From positions 1 through 48,316 of the forward strand of contig JACVQK010000020.1 of NCBI GenBank assembly GCA_015661155.1: DNA of 48,316 nt, written 5' to 3'. The translations under genes and the position numbers were made by a program. The stretch is from Dehalococcoidia bacterium. GTDB lineage: Bacteria > Chloroflexota > Dehalococcoidia > Lucifugimonadales > UBA2985. The notes beneath the pieces were generated by a model. That model did no database searches. It was not told where the DNA came from and saw nothing but the letters and a program-made list of their open reading frames with translations. Of this stretch, positions 10,825 through 20,904 are shown piece after piece (within the stretch, counting starts at the first letter, position 1; each line of letters begins with the position of its first letter).

Positions 10825-11550
10825 ATGAGCAAGGTCTGGGTGCTGCAACACGCACAATGCGAGACCGCCGGGACCATTGAGCAGGTCCTCCAGGCTGAGG
10901 GTGTTCGGGTCGAGTACGTCAGTGGCTTTCAGGGGCAGCCGGTGCCCAGGACCATGGAGGATGCCCTGGGACTGGTGGTTATGGGCGGTCCCATGGGGGT
11001 CTACGAAGAGGCACGCTACCCGTTCCTGAAGGATGAGAAGCGTCTGATAGAGCGGGCACTTCGGGAGGGAAAGCCGGTCCTGGGGGTCTGTCTGGGAAGC
11101 CAGCTTCTGGCCGCTGCTCTGGGCTCTCGAGTAGCCAGGGGCGACCGTAAGGAGATCGGGTGGCACCCCGTCGACCTGACCAGGGAAGCAGGAAACGATC
11201 CCCTGTGGCAGGGCGTTGCCTCGCCGATGGTGGCGTACCACTGGCACGGGGACGTGTTCGACCTGCCCAGTGGAGCGGTGTCCCTGGCCTCGACTCAGCT
11301 CACGGAGTGCCAGGCCTTTCGCTACGGCGGCAGCGCCTACGGTTTCCTGTTCCACATGGAGGTTACCCAGGAGATTATCCGGGACATGGTGGAGACCTTC
11401 TCCGATGAGCTGCGAGACGAGGGTCTGGACGGGAGGGGCATCCTGGCCGAGGCCCCCACGCACCTGCCTACCCTCCATCGGGTGGGGACAGGGGTCTTCC
11501 ATCGGTGGGTAAGTCTTCTGGACGGCGGCGACAGAGGGGTGGGCCGTTGA
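10825..11550 (+). CDS. class I glutamine amidotransferase (GMP synthase-like)
   Basis: VMGGPMGVYEE, GVCLGSQLLA nucleophile elbow, YHWHGDVFDLP, HMEVT. Confidence 0.85.
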   Translation: MSKVWVLQHAQCETAGTIEQVLQAEGVRVEYVSGFQGQPVPRTMEDALGLVVMGGPMGVYEEARYPFLKDEKRLIERALREGKPVLGVCLGSQLLAAALGSRVARGDRKEIGWHPVDLTREAGNDPLWQGVASPMVAYHWHGDVFDLPSGAVSLASTQLTECQAFRYGGSAYGFLFHMEVTQEIIRDMVETFSDELRDEGLDGRGILAEAPTHLPTLHRVGTGVFHRWVSLLDGGDRGVGR

Positions 11551-12032
11551 AAGGAAGCTACGTGCTCAGGCTGTGGCTGCCTGAAAGGAGGCAGCTCACG
11601 GTGGGAAAGCTCGGGACCTTCGAGTTCCCTCCAGGAGAGTACCTCTACTTTGGAAGCGCCCTAAATGGGCTGGAGGGCCGCATCCGCAGGCACCTCCGTC
11701 GGGATAAGCGGCGGCACTGGCATATCGATTTCCTCACAGCGGTGTCCTCCGTGGTGGGAGTGTGGTGGACAACGGGGACGGAGCGCAGGGAGTGCTCCCT
11801 GGCCAAGGCGGCCCTGGACATGGAGGGCGCACAGATGCCCGCCCGGGGCTTTGGCGCTTCGGACTGTCGTTGTCAGTCCCACCTGGTGTGTCTGGCTGGT
11901 GGCCCTGCCACGGGAGAGGAGGCAACGAAACAACCAGCTCCCGCACCCTCGACCTTGAGCATCGGGAAAGACCTCCTTGAATGGAGGAGGCCTCCCGCGG
12001 ACTTAGAAATAGCCCTATCGCTTTGGAGGTAG
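11547..12032 (+). CDS. GIY-YIG / DUF123-family protein
   Basis: LKGSYVLRLWLPERRQLTVGKLGTFEFPPGEYLYFGSALNGLEGRIRRHLRRDKRRHWHIDFL; TTG start overlaps upstream TGA. Confidence 0.75.
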   Translation: MKGSYVLRLWLPERRQLTVGKLGTFEFPPGEYLYFGSALNGLEGRIRRHLRRDKRRHWHIDFLTAVSSVVGVWWTTGTERRECSLAKAALDMEGAQMPARGFGASDCRCQSHLVCLAGGPATGEEATKQPAPAPSTLSIGKDLLEWRRPPADLEIALSLWR

Positions 12033-12035
12033 CCA

Positions 12036-12278
12036 ATGCCATCCCTTGAAGAGTTGGATGTCCGTGAGGTGCCTCCCGCCAGGAGGCATTTGCTCATCTT
12101 CAGCGCCTTTGAGGCCCTGGAGCCGGGGCAGACCTTTGTCCTGGTGAACGACCACGACCCCAAACCCCTCTACTACCAGTTCCAGGCTGAGCGCACCGGC
12201 ACCTTCACCTGGGAGTACCTGAAGCAGGGGCCTGAGATGTGGCGCGTCAGGATCGGTAAGACTGTTCCAGGAGGCTAG
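12036..12278 (+). CDS. DUF2249 small protein
   Basis: LDVREVPPARRHLLIFSAFEALEPGQTFVLVNDHDPKPLYYQFQAE. Confidence 0.8.
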   Translation: MPSLEELDVREVPPARRHLLIFSAFEALEPGQTFVLVNDHDPKPLYYQFQAERTGTFTWEYLKQGPEMWRVRIGKTVPGG

Positions 12279-12281
12279 AGC

Positions 12282-13358
12282 ATGGCAGCAGTGGGTATAC
12301 CACGTCGGGCGCTCCTTCTGGCAGTGCTGCTCGTGCTGGTTGTGGGGGTGCTGGCCGGCCTGGGTCGGGTTGGATGGGACATCCCCATCAGCTGGCAGGT
12401 CGTAGGGAACCACGGCCCGCTCATGGTGTCCGGCTTCCTGGGAACCCTCATCGGCCTGGAGAGGGCCGTGGGAATCAGGAGGCGTCCCGCCTATGCGGTG
12501 CCTGGGCTGTCCCTGGCGGGGACCCTGCTCCTCCTGGCCGGGGCGACTGCCGAGGTGGCCAGCGTGCTCACGTCCCTGAGCGCTTTAGGGTTGGCTGCTA
12601 TCTACTTCTTCCTGGCGCGGCCCTCCACCGCGTACTTCCTGGGAGTCATGGCCCTGGGCGCTTTCATGTGGCTTGGGGGCAACGTGCTCTGGGGTATGGG
12701 GCGTCCCTTTGCCGAGGTGGCCCCCTGGTGGAGCGCATTCCTCGTGCTCACCATAGCAGGAGAGCGACTGGAGCTGGGAAGGGTGCGCCGTCTCTCCGCT
12801 GCGGTGCTGGCCGCCTTCTTCGCCGCGGTGTCCATCCTGGTGGTTGGCGTGGCGACCACGGCGCTGGCATTCGACCCGGGGGTACGGGTGTTCGGAGCGG
12901 GGCTTCTCGCGCTCGCCCTCTGGCTCTTGCGGCACGACCTCGCCTGGAGGACAGCCAGGATTCCGGGGCTGCCCCGGTACATGGGGGTGGCGCTGCTCCT
13001 GGGGTATGCCTGGCTGGCCGTAGGCGGCGTGGTGGCCCTCGGCTCCGGAGGCGTCTACGGTGGACCCGAATACGACGTCCTCCTCCATGCTGTTTTCCTT
13101 GGATTTGTCATGTCCATGGTCTTCGCCCACGCCCCAGTGATGCTCCCGGCCGTGGCCGGAGTGACCATCTCCTTCACCCGGGCCTTCTATGTCCCCCTTG
13201 TGCTCTTGCACGGCTCCCTGGCACTGAGGGTCGTCGGCGACCTCGTAGGCTCCTTTCCCAGCGCCAGGTGGGGCAGCCTTTTCAACGGAGCCGCCCTGGC
13301 TCTCTTTTTCCTGGTGGTCGCGGGGTCGGCATTGATACGCAGACGTTCCAGGAGGTAG
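12282..13358 (+). CDS. NnrS-like multi-pass membrane protein
   Basis: About 10 or more TM segments; NHGPLMVSGFLGTLIGLERAV and HAVFLGFVMSMVFAHAPVMLPAVAG. Confidence 0.65.
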   Translation: MAAVGIPRRALLLAVLLVLVVGVLAGLGRVGWDIPISWQVVGNHGPLMVSGFLGTLIGLERAVGIRRRPAYAVPGLSLAGTLLLLAGATAEVASVLTSLSALGLAAIYFFLARPSTAYFLGVMALGAFMWLGGNVLWGMGRPFAEVAPWWSAFLVLTIAGERLELGRVRRLSAAVLAAFFAAVSILVVGVATTALAFDPGVRVFGAGLLALALWLLRHDLAWRTARIPGLPRYMGVALLLGYAWLAVGGVVALGSGGVYGGPEYDVLLHAVFLGFVMSMVFAHAPVMLPAVAGVTISFTRAFYVPLVLLHGSLALRVVGDLVGSFPSARWGSLFNGAALALFFLVVAGSALIRRRSRR

Positions 13359-13384
13359 GGAAGCGCCCAGATGTATCGGGATTG

Positions 13385-13499
13385 CCTGGAGTCTGAGGGA
13401 CACCCTCAGACTGGGCTAAGCCCAGGCCCACACCGGGCGAACTGTAGAATATGGTCAGACCCAATGCAACACCCTCCAAATCTGGGTGCAGGGCACGCC
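13385..13499. repeat. dispersed element, diverged module-2 copy
   Basis: GAGTCTGAGGGACACCCTCAGACTGGGCTAAGCCCAGGCCCACACC..GAACTGTAGAATATGGTCAGACC..GGGTGCAGGGCACGCC. Confidence 0.7.
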
Positions 13500-13600
13500 A
13501 TGCATGCTTTATATCTCTGGGATTATTCTTGTGGTAAACTTGAAACATCTGGTAAGACGTGTGAACCTGAGCAACAGGTCGCAGCCAGGGGGCTAGAGCC

Positions 13601-15883
13601 GTGGTAGCCAGTCACCACTTAGAAGCGTACTTCGTGATTGACGACCGGCAGCGGATCCTCCGGTGGAGCAGTGCCGCCGCACTCGTGTTGGGCGTTCCAG
13701 AAGACATGGCCGTGGGACGATCCTGTTACGAGGTAGTACGGGGCCACGACTCCTTCGGCAAGGATGTCTGTCGTCCCCACTGTCCTGCGTTCGAGGCTTT
13801 GCAAAGGGGCAGCCTGACGAGTAGCTGTTCGCTCCTTGTGGACGGGCCGGGAGGCAGGGACCGCTTCTGGGCCAAGCTGGTCGCTCTGCCTGACGTAACC
13901 GGGGGTGCTCTCGCCACCCTGGTTGAGCGCCCGCCTGAGCTGTCAACCCCGGCGGGCGATTCCCAGCTTGCTGCGTCCCTTCGGCCTACGCTGGCCTCTG
14001 CCGTGGACATCGTGTGGGACCTGGCTGCCCTGGGAGCCCTGGTCACCAACCTGTCCTACGACGCTCCTGACCGTAGCATCGAGAGAGTGCTGGATGGACT
14101 CCGTCAGGTGACGGAGGCGGAAATCGCTGAACTGTTCTTGGTGGAGCCTCGTGGCAGAGACATGCTCCTTACCACCTTCCGTGGCCCCTTTCCATCGGCT
14201 TTCATGGAGATGACTCGCTTCCCTATCGGCGAGGGCTTTCCTGGGCTGGTGCTGAGCCAGGGAGAGCCGATATCGACCTCGGACCTCCTCCAAGATGCCA
14301 GGTACTTGCGAACGCGTGTGAAGGAGAAGGGGTTTCACTCCTACGTGTGCCAGCCCCTTCGTGGGCCCAAGGGCATTATCGGCGTCCTCAACGTGGCTAC
14401 CCGGCGGCCAGACATGGACATGGAGAGAGCACGGCGATTTCTCAGCTGGGTCAGCGTTCCATTGAGCACCATGCTGGACGCCGCTTCGCTCAAGGCCCGG
14501 CTGAACGCCGTGACCACGCCGCCCGGAGCTTTGGTAGACACCACAAGGAGCCATTCGGAGCTGTTGCGGGGCGTGTTGCGTCGGATGATGGCCATTGGTG
14601 ACGCCGGTGCAGGGGCGCTCTTTCTTTTGGACAGGGAGCTTGAGGGTCTGGCACAGCAGGTGACAGAGGGTGCCTTTGATGAAGCCATATGCCCTCATAT
14701 CCAACATGGAGAGTCCGGGAGATGTCCAGCCCTGTTAGAGGGCCACGGGATGGCCCTGTACGGGCCTCGCTACCGATGGTCCCCTGCTTGTCAACACGTG
14801 TCTGCCAGGGGCCAGGTGGTCCATTGCCTGCCCCTGATATCCGGGGAAGAACGGATTGGGATCATCCAACTGAGGTATGCTGCTGGTGGCCCATCACCTC
14901 CTACCAGATACCTGGCTACTCTCCTGGACATAGCTGAAGAGGCAGCCCTGGCTATCAAAAAGGCACGGGATGCTCTCCAGGAGCAGGCGAGGGCGGTGGC
15001 CCTTGAGAGCCAACTGCAAAGGGAGAGTGGCCGGAGAACAGCGCACGCGAAAGGGTCGACTGACCTTTCCGGCCCTGAGTCTCCCCGGTCTGGGGCCGAG
15101 CCTTTGCAACCCCTCCTGGATATCCGATGCTTTGGCTCCTTTGAGCTTCAACGCCGGGGAAAGCTGGTCACGCCTGACATGGTTCAACGACGTGGGGCGC
15201 TCACGCTACTGAAGATACTCCTCGTCCATGCTGGGCGGCCGGTGTCCCGGGACGTGCTGGTGGAGCTTCTGTGGCCTGAGGCAGAGCCGCGCCTCGCCGC
15301 GAATCGCTTGCATGTCCTGATGCATGCCCTGAGGCAAGTGGTTGAGCCTTCGCCGCGGGAACGGCAGTGGGCCTTCATCTGCAGGGAAGGCGACCGCTAC
15401 TACCTCGATACCAATGCCCCATACCGCCTCGACGTCCAGGAGTTCCGTAGATATGTCGACCTCGGCGAGCGGCTGGAGCGGGATGGAGACGTTGCAGGTG
15501 TCACCGTCGCCTATGAAGCAGCCGCAAACCTGTATAGAGGCGATTTCCTTGAGGACGAGATCTATGCCGAGTGGTGTTGGGAGGCCAGGGAATCTCTTCG
15601 GGAGCGATACCTGGACGTGGTGGGAAGGCTTGCGGGCCTCTACCTTGAGCAGGGCCATACCCAGAAGAGCCTGGACCTCTACCGTAGAGGCTTGAGGGCG
15701 GATCCCCTTCGAGAAGAGACCCAGTACGGCCTGATACGGGCTCTCTGGCTGGCTGGATGGCCTGCCGAGGCGCTGCGCCAGTATGAGGCGTGTCGGGCGC
15801 TGCTGGAACGTGAGCTGAGTGTCGCCCCCAGCGCTGAAATCGAGCTGCTGGTCCATCAGATTCGCGACGGTCACAAAGCGTAG
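13601..15883 (+). CDS. transcriptional regulator: N-terminal PAS-like domain, GAF-like domains, C-terminal winged helix plus BTAD (SARP-type)
   Basis: PAS with GRSCYEVVRGHDSFGKDVCRPHCPAF; GAF with PIGEGFPGLVLSQGEP; C-terminus IRCFGSFELQRRGKLV...RRGALTLLKILLVHAGRPVSRDVLVELLWPEAE...YRGDFLEDEIYAEWCWEARESLRERYLDV. Confidence 0.8.
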   Translation: MVASHHLEAYFVIDDRQRILRWSSAAALVLGVPEDMAVGRSCYEVVRGHDSFGKDVCRPHCPAFEALQRGSLTSSCSLLVDGPGGRDRFWAKLVALPDVTGGALATLVERPPELSTPAGDSQLAASLRPTLASAVDIVWDLAALGALVTNLSYDAPDRSIERVLDGLRQVTEAEIAELFLVEPRGRDMLLTTFRGPFPSAFMEMTRFPIGEGFPGLVLSQGEPISTSDLLQDARYLRTRVKEKGFHSYVCQPLRGPKGIIGVLNVATRRPDMDMERARRFLSWVSVPLSTMLDAASLKARLNAVTTPPGALVDTTRSHSELLRGVLRRMMAIGDAGAGALFLLDRELEGLAQQVTEGAFDEAICPHIQHGESGRCPALLEGHGMALYGPRYRWSPACQHVSARGQVVHCLPLISGEERIGIIQLRYAAGGPSPPTRYLATLLDIAEEAALAIKKARDALQEQARAVALESQLQRESGRRTAHAKGSTDLSGPESPRSGAEPLQPLLDIRCFGSFELQRRGKLVTPDMVQRRGALTLLKILLVHAGRPVSRDVLVELLWPEAEPRLAANRLHVLMHALRQVVEPSPRERQWAFICREGDRYYLDTNAPYRLDVQEFRRYVDLGERLERDGDVAGVTVAYEAAANLYRGDFLEDEIYAEWCWEARESLRERYLDVVGRLAGLYLEQGHTQKSLDLYRRGLRADPLREETQYGLIRALWLAGWPAEALRQYEACRALLERELSVAPSAEIELLVHQIRDGHKA

Positions 15884-15913
15884 AGCAGACATAAGGCAGA
15901 GAAGGTTACTTGA

Positions 15914-15990
15914 GTTCCTGTAAGTCCGGGGTGAGACCGCCGCTGGAAGAAGAAACCGTGTGGGTTCATGTAAGTCTGCTGTAAGTGAGG
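15914..15990 (+). promoter_or_regulatory. candidate SARP-type operator upstream of the nar operon
   Basis: TGTAAGT at 15919, 15969 and 15980 (last two 11 bp apart), GTTC(C/A)TGTAAGTC(C/T)G at 15914 and 15964, CAATAT 9 bp after the last repeat. Confidence 0.5.
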
Positions 15991-15999
15991 GAGTTCAAT

Positions 16000-16242
16000 A
16001 TGGCTCCAGAAAGAGGATGGAGCATGGTGGACATCTCTCCTGAAGAAACGGGGACAACACCAAGGGGTAGGGTCCCATCCTTTGTGATGACGCTGTGGCT
16101 GGAGCCATTGAGTTCCCCGGACGAACCGGAGTGGAGATGGCGGGTGACGCGAGTGGACACCGGCAAGCAGTGTTACTTCCGCCGCCTGGGTGACCTGCTG
16201 TCGTATGTGAGCGCTGAGTCGGGAGTAGCAGCCCCGCGCTGA
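16000..16242 (+). CDS. small hypothetical protein, possible first gene of the nar operon
   Basis: Intact ORF ending EPEWRWRVTRVDTGKQCYFRRLGDLLSYVSAESG; start could be ATG at 16000 or 16024. Confidence 0.55.
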   Translation: MAPERGWSMVDISPEETGTTPRGRVPSFVMTLWLEPLSSPDEPEWRWRVTRVDTGKQCYFRRLGDLLSYVSAESGVAAPR

Positions 16243-16282
16243 GTAGCGTATGCACCTCATCTATGGAGTAGAGCGAGGCGAA

Positions 16283-17179
16283 ATGATAGCTTGGAGAACC
16301 GGTGCAGACACGGGGAGAAACGGTCTTCAGGTGGTTCTTGTCCTGCTCCTCCTGCTGGCTCTTGGGCTGGGTACAGGAGTGAGCCAGGCGCTGGCAGATC
16401 CACCAGGCGGGTCGGCTGAGGATGGGCAGGCACTGTTCCAAAGGAAGTGCGCTGCCTGCCATAGCATAGGCCAGGGAGACATGCTGGGTCCAGACCTGAA
16501 GGGTGTGACCACGCGTCGCGACTCCGACTGGGTGGCCCGCTTCCTGGCTGCTCCAGACCAGGTGCTGGCGAGCGGAGACCCCATTGCCACTGAGCTGCTC
16601 AGCAAGTACAACATAAAGATGCCCAACCTGGGGCTGACGGAAACGGAGGTGACCGCCCTTATTGCCTACCTGGGGACGCAGGCTGGAAGCGCACCTGAGC
16701 CGCAACCCACACTGGCTCCAATGGCGATCTTGTCAGAGGGCGATAAGACAGCGGGCAATGACCTGTTCACCGGCACTGCTCGTTTCCAAAACGGTGGCCC
16801 GCCCTGTGTGGCCTGCCACACCACCGCCGATATCGGCTTTCTGGGAGGTGGGGCGTTGGGGCCAGACCTTACCGGTGCCCACGCCAAGCTGGGAGACGCA
16901 ATGGCGGTCTGGCCCGAGACGGTGCCGCCCATGAAAGCAATCTACCAGGACAAGCCCCTGACCCAAAAAGAGAAGGACGATCTGTTGGCCCTCTTCCAAT
17001 CGGCCTCAACGGCCCAGGGCCAGCCTTGGGTCGTGGGCCAACTGGCCCTGCTGGCAGTGGCGGGATCGGCTTTACTGATGGGCCTTGCCCACCTGGTCTG
17101 GTGGCGTCGGCTGCGGGGGGTTCGCAGGGCCATGGTCGCACGTCGGACATCCCCATTCCGTGACATTTTAGGAGGGTAG
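16283..17179 (+). CDS. narC: diheme membrane-bound cytochrome c (NarC-like)
   Basis: Signal/TM, CAACH and CVACH haem motifs, C-terminal TM; directly upstream of narG. Confidence 0.75.
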   Translation: MIAWRTGADTGRNGLQVVLVLLLLLALGLGTGVSQALADPPGGSAEDGQALFQRKCAACHSIGQGDMLGPDLKGVTTRRDSDWVARFLAAPDQVLASGDPIATELLSKYNIKMPNLGLTETEVTALIAYLGTQAGSAPEPQPTLAPMAILSEGDKTAGNDLFTGTARFQNGGPPCVACHTTADIGFLGGGALGPDLTGAHAKLGDAMAVWPETVPPMKAIYQDKPLTQKEKDDLLALFQSASTAQGQPWVVGQLALLAVAGSALLMGLAHLVWWRRLRGVRRAMVARRTSPFRDILGG

Positions 17180-17184
17180 TTAAG

Positions 17185-20100
17185 ATGGGCTGGATTCAAG
17201 ACCTGGTTGACCCCAAAGCACGCAACTGGGAGGAGTTCTACCGCAACCGCTACCAGTACGATAACGTCGTTCGCAGCACCCATGGGGTCAACTGCACGGG
17301 TGGCTGTTCATGGGCAATCCACGTCAAAGATGGAATCATCACCTGGGAGATGCAGCAGACCGACTACCCGCTACTGGAGTGCAACCTCCCGCCCTACGAG
17401 CCCCGGGGATGCCAGCGCGGTATCTCTGCCTCGTGGTACGTCTACAGCCCCATTCGGGTAAAGTACCCCTACGTCCGGGGCAGCCTGTTGGAGCTGTGGC
17501 GCAGCGCGAGGGTCCAGCACCCCAACCCGGTGGATGCATGGGCCTCTATCGTCCAGGATGAGGACAAACGCTCCCGGTACCAGGGATCTCGGGGCAAGGG
17601 GGGCTTTCGCCGCTCCACCTGGGACGAGGTGCAGGAGATCATCGCCGCCTCCTGTCTTTACACGGCCAAGAAGTGGGGCCCTGACCGGGTCTTCGGCTTC
17701 TCCCCCATCCCCGCCATGTCCTACCTGTCCTACGCGGGAGGCTCCCGGTTCCTCCAACTCTTCGGCGGCGTGAACATGAGCTTCTACGACTGGTACGCTG
17801 ACCTGCCCAACGCCTTCCCGGAGGTATGGGGCGACCAGACGGACGTGGCCGAGAGCGCCGACTGGTACAACTCCAAGTACATTGTCTCCATGGGATCCAA
17901 CCTCAACATGACCCGCACCCCCGACGTCCACTTCATCGCTGAGGCGCGGCATGAAGGGGCCAAGTTCGTCGTAATCTCACCCGACTTCAGCCAGGTGGCC
18001 AAGTACTCAGACTGGTGGATACCTGTCACCTCGGGCCAGGACACCGCCCTGTGGATGGCGGTGAACCACGTCATTCTGAAGGAGTATCACGCCGACCGAC
18101 AGGTGCCGTACTTCGTGGATTACATGAAACGCTACACCGACGGCCCTTTCCTGGTGCAGCTCACGCCCACCGAGGAGGGCTACCAGCCGGGACGTCTGCT
18201 TCAAGCCGGCCACCTGGAGCGCTACCAGGGCATCGAGAACGGGGACTGGAAGATGCTGGTGCTCGACCAGGGGTCCGACGAGCCCCGTATGCCCAAGGGC
18301 CAGGTGGGGTTCCGCTGGGGCGAGGAGAAGGGAAAGTGGAACCTGAAAATGGAAGACGGCCTGGACAACTCGCCCATCGACCCCGTCCTCACCTTCCTCG
18401 GCCAGCAAGAGCAGGTGGCTCAGGTGAGCTTCCATGACTTCGCTGGCGGGCAGACACTGCTGCGGGGCGTTCCTGCCAGACAGGTCCAGACCGCCGATGG
18501 CCCGGTGCTGGTGACCACGGCCTTTGACCTGCTCATGGCCCAGTTCGGGGTTGGGCGGGGCCTGGAGGGTGATTACCCCACCAGCTATGACGACAACATG
18601 GTGTATACGCCCGCATGGCAGGAGCAGTTCACGGGCATAGGGCGAGACACGGTCACCCGGTTGGCCCGGGAGTTCGCCAGCAACGCGGAAGCCACCCAGG
18701 GCCGCTCAATGATCATAATCGGCGCCAGCATCAACCACTGGTACAACAACAACCTCTCTTACCGTGCCCCCATCACAGCCCTTCTTCTGTGCGGCTGCTG
18801 TGGGGTCAACGGTGGTGGCATGAACCACTACGTGGGCCAGGAGAAGCTAACCCTTGTAGCTCCTTGGACCAGCCTCGCCTTCGCCCAGGACTGGGGTGTG
18901 ACCCCCCGCCGTCAGCAGTCCCCCACGTGGCACTACGTGAATAGCGACCAGTGGCGCTACGAGGGCGATTTCACCGAGTACGCCTCGGTGCCCCCCAACG
19001 CCCGTTGGGCCAAGGGGCATGCCATGGACCTGGAGGCCAAGGCCGTGCGGATGGGGTGGATGCCCTACTACCCCCAGTTCAACGAGAACCCCCTGGGTCT
19101 GGTACAGGAGGCTCAACGCGCGGGTGCCAGCTCCGATGGTCAGGTTGCCCAGCGTGTTGTCGAACGGCTCAAGAGCAAACAGCTCAGCTTTGCCGTGGAC
19201 GACCCCGACGCGCAGGAGAACTGGCCCCGGGTCTGGTTCATATGGCGGGGCAACGCCATGGCTTCCAGCGCCAAAGGGGCCGAGTTTTTCCAGCGCCACT
19301 ACCTGGGCACCCACGACAATATCGTGGCCCAAGAGCACGCCAAGGGGACGGTGAAGACGGTGCAGTTCAGAGAGCCAGCGCCGCGAGGCAAGATGGACCT
19401 GGTGGTGGACATCAACTTCCGCATGGACTCCTCGGCTCTCTACTCCGACATCGTCCTGCCCACGGCCTTCTGGTATGAGAAGAACGACCTCAATACCACC
19501 GACCTCCACTCCTTTGTGCACCCCCTGGGGGCCGCGATTCCACCTGTCTGGGAGTCCAAAACGGACTGGGAGATCTTCAAGGGCCTCGCCAAGAAGGTTA
19601 GCGAGATGGCCCCCTCAGCCTTTCCGGCCCCCCTCAAGGACCTGGTTGCCTTTCCTTTGATGCACGACACCCCGGATGAGCTGGCCCAGCGGGATGTTCT
19701 CGACTGGGGCGAGGGCGAATGCGATCCTGTGCCAGGCAAGACCATGCCCCATCTCAGGGTTGTGGAGCGGGACTACGTCAACCTGTACAACCGTTTCATC
19801 TCCCTGGGGCCACGGATACGGGACAACGGAGTCACCGGCAACGGTGTTAACGTCCCTGTCCAGCAGTTCTACGACGAGTTGCTGAAGAGCCCGGTGGGAG
19901 GCACCCCTGACCCACGACATACACGCAGCGTAGAGTGGGGTGGCAAGAGATATCCCAGTCTGGAGGATGCCCTGGATGCGTCCAACGTGCTGCTGGCCCT
20001 GGCTCCCGAGACCAACGGCGAGATTGCCTATGAGGGCTTCAAGCACGAGGAGGAGCGTGTGGGGCTGCCCCTGGCCGACCTGGCGGAGAAGGTCAGGGGC

Positions 20101-20829
20101 GTCCGCATGAACTTCCATGACCTCACCCGGCAGGTGCGCCGTACCCTCATCAGCCCCTGCTGGACAGGCATGGTCAACGACGGGCGGGCCTATGCCGCCT
20201 GGTGCATCAACGTGGAGCGCCTGGTCCCCTGGCGCACCTTGACCGGCCGCCAGCATATGTACATAGACCATCCCTACTACATGGACTTCGGCGAGCACCT
20301 CCCCACCTACAAGCCGAAGCTGGACCCCTACAAGACCGGGGACATCGTTACCAGTGAGGTGGACAGCCAGAGCCTGGTGCTCAACTACATAACCCCGCAC
20401 GGCAAGTGGAACATCCACTCCACCTACAAGGATAACCACCGCATGCTCACCCTATCTCGGGGAATGGACCCCGTATGGATCAATGACAAGGACGCCGATA
20501 GGATTGGCCTCAAGGACAACGACTGGGTGGAGATGTATAACGACAACGGAGTGGTGGTCACTCGCGCCAATGTCAGCCGAAGGGTCCAGGCAGGCACATG
20601 CCTGTACTACCACGCGGTGGAGCGCACCGTGTACATGCCCAAGTCCCAGGTCAGGGGTGGGCGGCGAGCCGGAGGCCACAACAGCCTCACCCGCACGCGC
20701 ATCAACCCTGTCTTGCTGGCCGGCGGCTATGCCCAGTTCACTTACGGCTTCAACTACTGGGGCCCTACCGGCATATTCACCCGGGACACGTACTGCGTGG
20801 TGCGGAAGCTAGAAAAGCTGGAGTGGTAG
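17185..20829 (+). CDS. narG: respiratory nitrate reductase (or nitrite oxidoreductase) alpha subunit, molybdopterin
   Basis: [11 protein letters not shown]...PRGCQRG FS0-type ligands, [21 protein letters not shown]; followed by narHJI; no Tat signal seen. Confidence 0.93.
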   Translation: MGWIQDLVDPKARNWEEFYRNRYQYDNVVRSTHGVNCTGGCSWAIHVKDGIITWEMQQTDYPLLECNLPPYEPRGCQRGISASWYVYSPIRVKYPYVRGSLLELWRSARVQHPNPVDAWASIVQDEDKRSRYQGSRGKGGFRRSTWDEVQEIIAASCLYTAKKWGPDRVFGFSPIPAMSYLSYAGGSRFLQLFGGVNMSFYDWYADLPNAFPEVWGDQTDVAESADWYNSKYIVSMGSNLNMTRTPDVHFIAEARHEGAKFVVISPDFSQVAKYSDWWIPVTSGQDTALWMAVNHVILKEYHADRQVPYFVDYMKRYTDGPFLVQLTPTEEGYQPGRLLQAGHLERYQGIENGDWKMLVLDQGSDEPRMPKGQVGFRWGEEKGKWNLKMEDGLDNSPIDPVLTFLGQQEQVAQVSFHDFAGGQTLLRGVPARQVQTADGPVLVTTAFDLLMAQFGVGRGLEGDYPTSYDDNMVYTPAWQEQFTGIGRDTVTRLAREFASNAEATQGRSMIIIGASINHWYNNNLSYRAPITALLLCGCCGVNGGGMNHYVGQEKLTLVAPWTSLAFAQDWGVTPRRQQSPTWHYVNSDQWRYEGDFTEYASVPPNARWAKGHAMDLEAKAVRMGWMPYYPQFNENPLGLVQEAQRAGASSDGQVAQRVVERLKSKQLSFAVDDPDAQENWPRVWFIWRGNAMASSAKGAEFFQRHYLGTHDNIVAQEHAKGTVKTVQFREPAPRGKMDLVVDINFRMDSSALYSDIVLPTAFWYEKNDLNTTDLHSFVHPLGAAIPPVWESKTDWEIFKGLAKKVSEMAPSAFPAPLKDLVAFPLMHDTPDELAQRDVLDWGEGECDPVPGKTMPHLRVVERDYVNLYNRFISLGPRIRDNGVTGNGVNVPVQQFYDELLKSPVGGTPDPRHTRSVEWGGKRYPSLEDALDASNVLLALAPETNGEIAYEGFKHEEERVGLPLADLAEKVRGVRMNFHDLTRQVRRTLISPCWTGMVNDGRAYAAWCINVERLVPWRTLTGRQHMYIDHPYYMDFGEHLPTYKPKLDPYKTGDIVTSEVDSQSLVLNYITPHGKWNIHSTYKDNHRMLTLSRGMDPVWINDKDADRIGLKDNDWVEMYNDNGVVVTRANVSRRVQAGTCLYYHAVERTVYMPKSQVRGGRRAGGHNSLTRTRINPVLLAGGYAQFTYGFNYWGPTGIFTRDTYCVVRKLEKLEW

Positions 20830-20904
20830 CCGGCGATACCAGGGAAATCCATACATAGAAGAGCGCCGGGGCGGGGTCAGCCTTCCGGCGAGAAGGAGGG
20901 GCAG

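Noticed and set aside
17185-20829. Firm assignment as nitrite oxidoreductase
   Set aside because: Motifs are shared between NarG and cytoplasmic-type NxrA; phylogeny is required.
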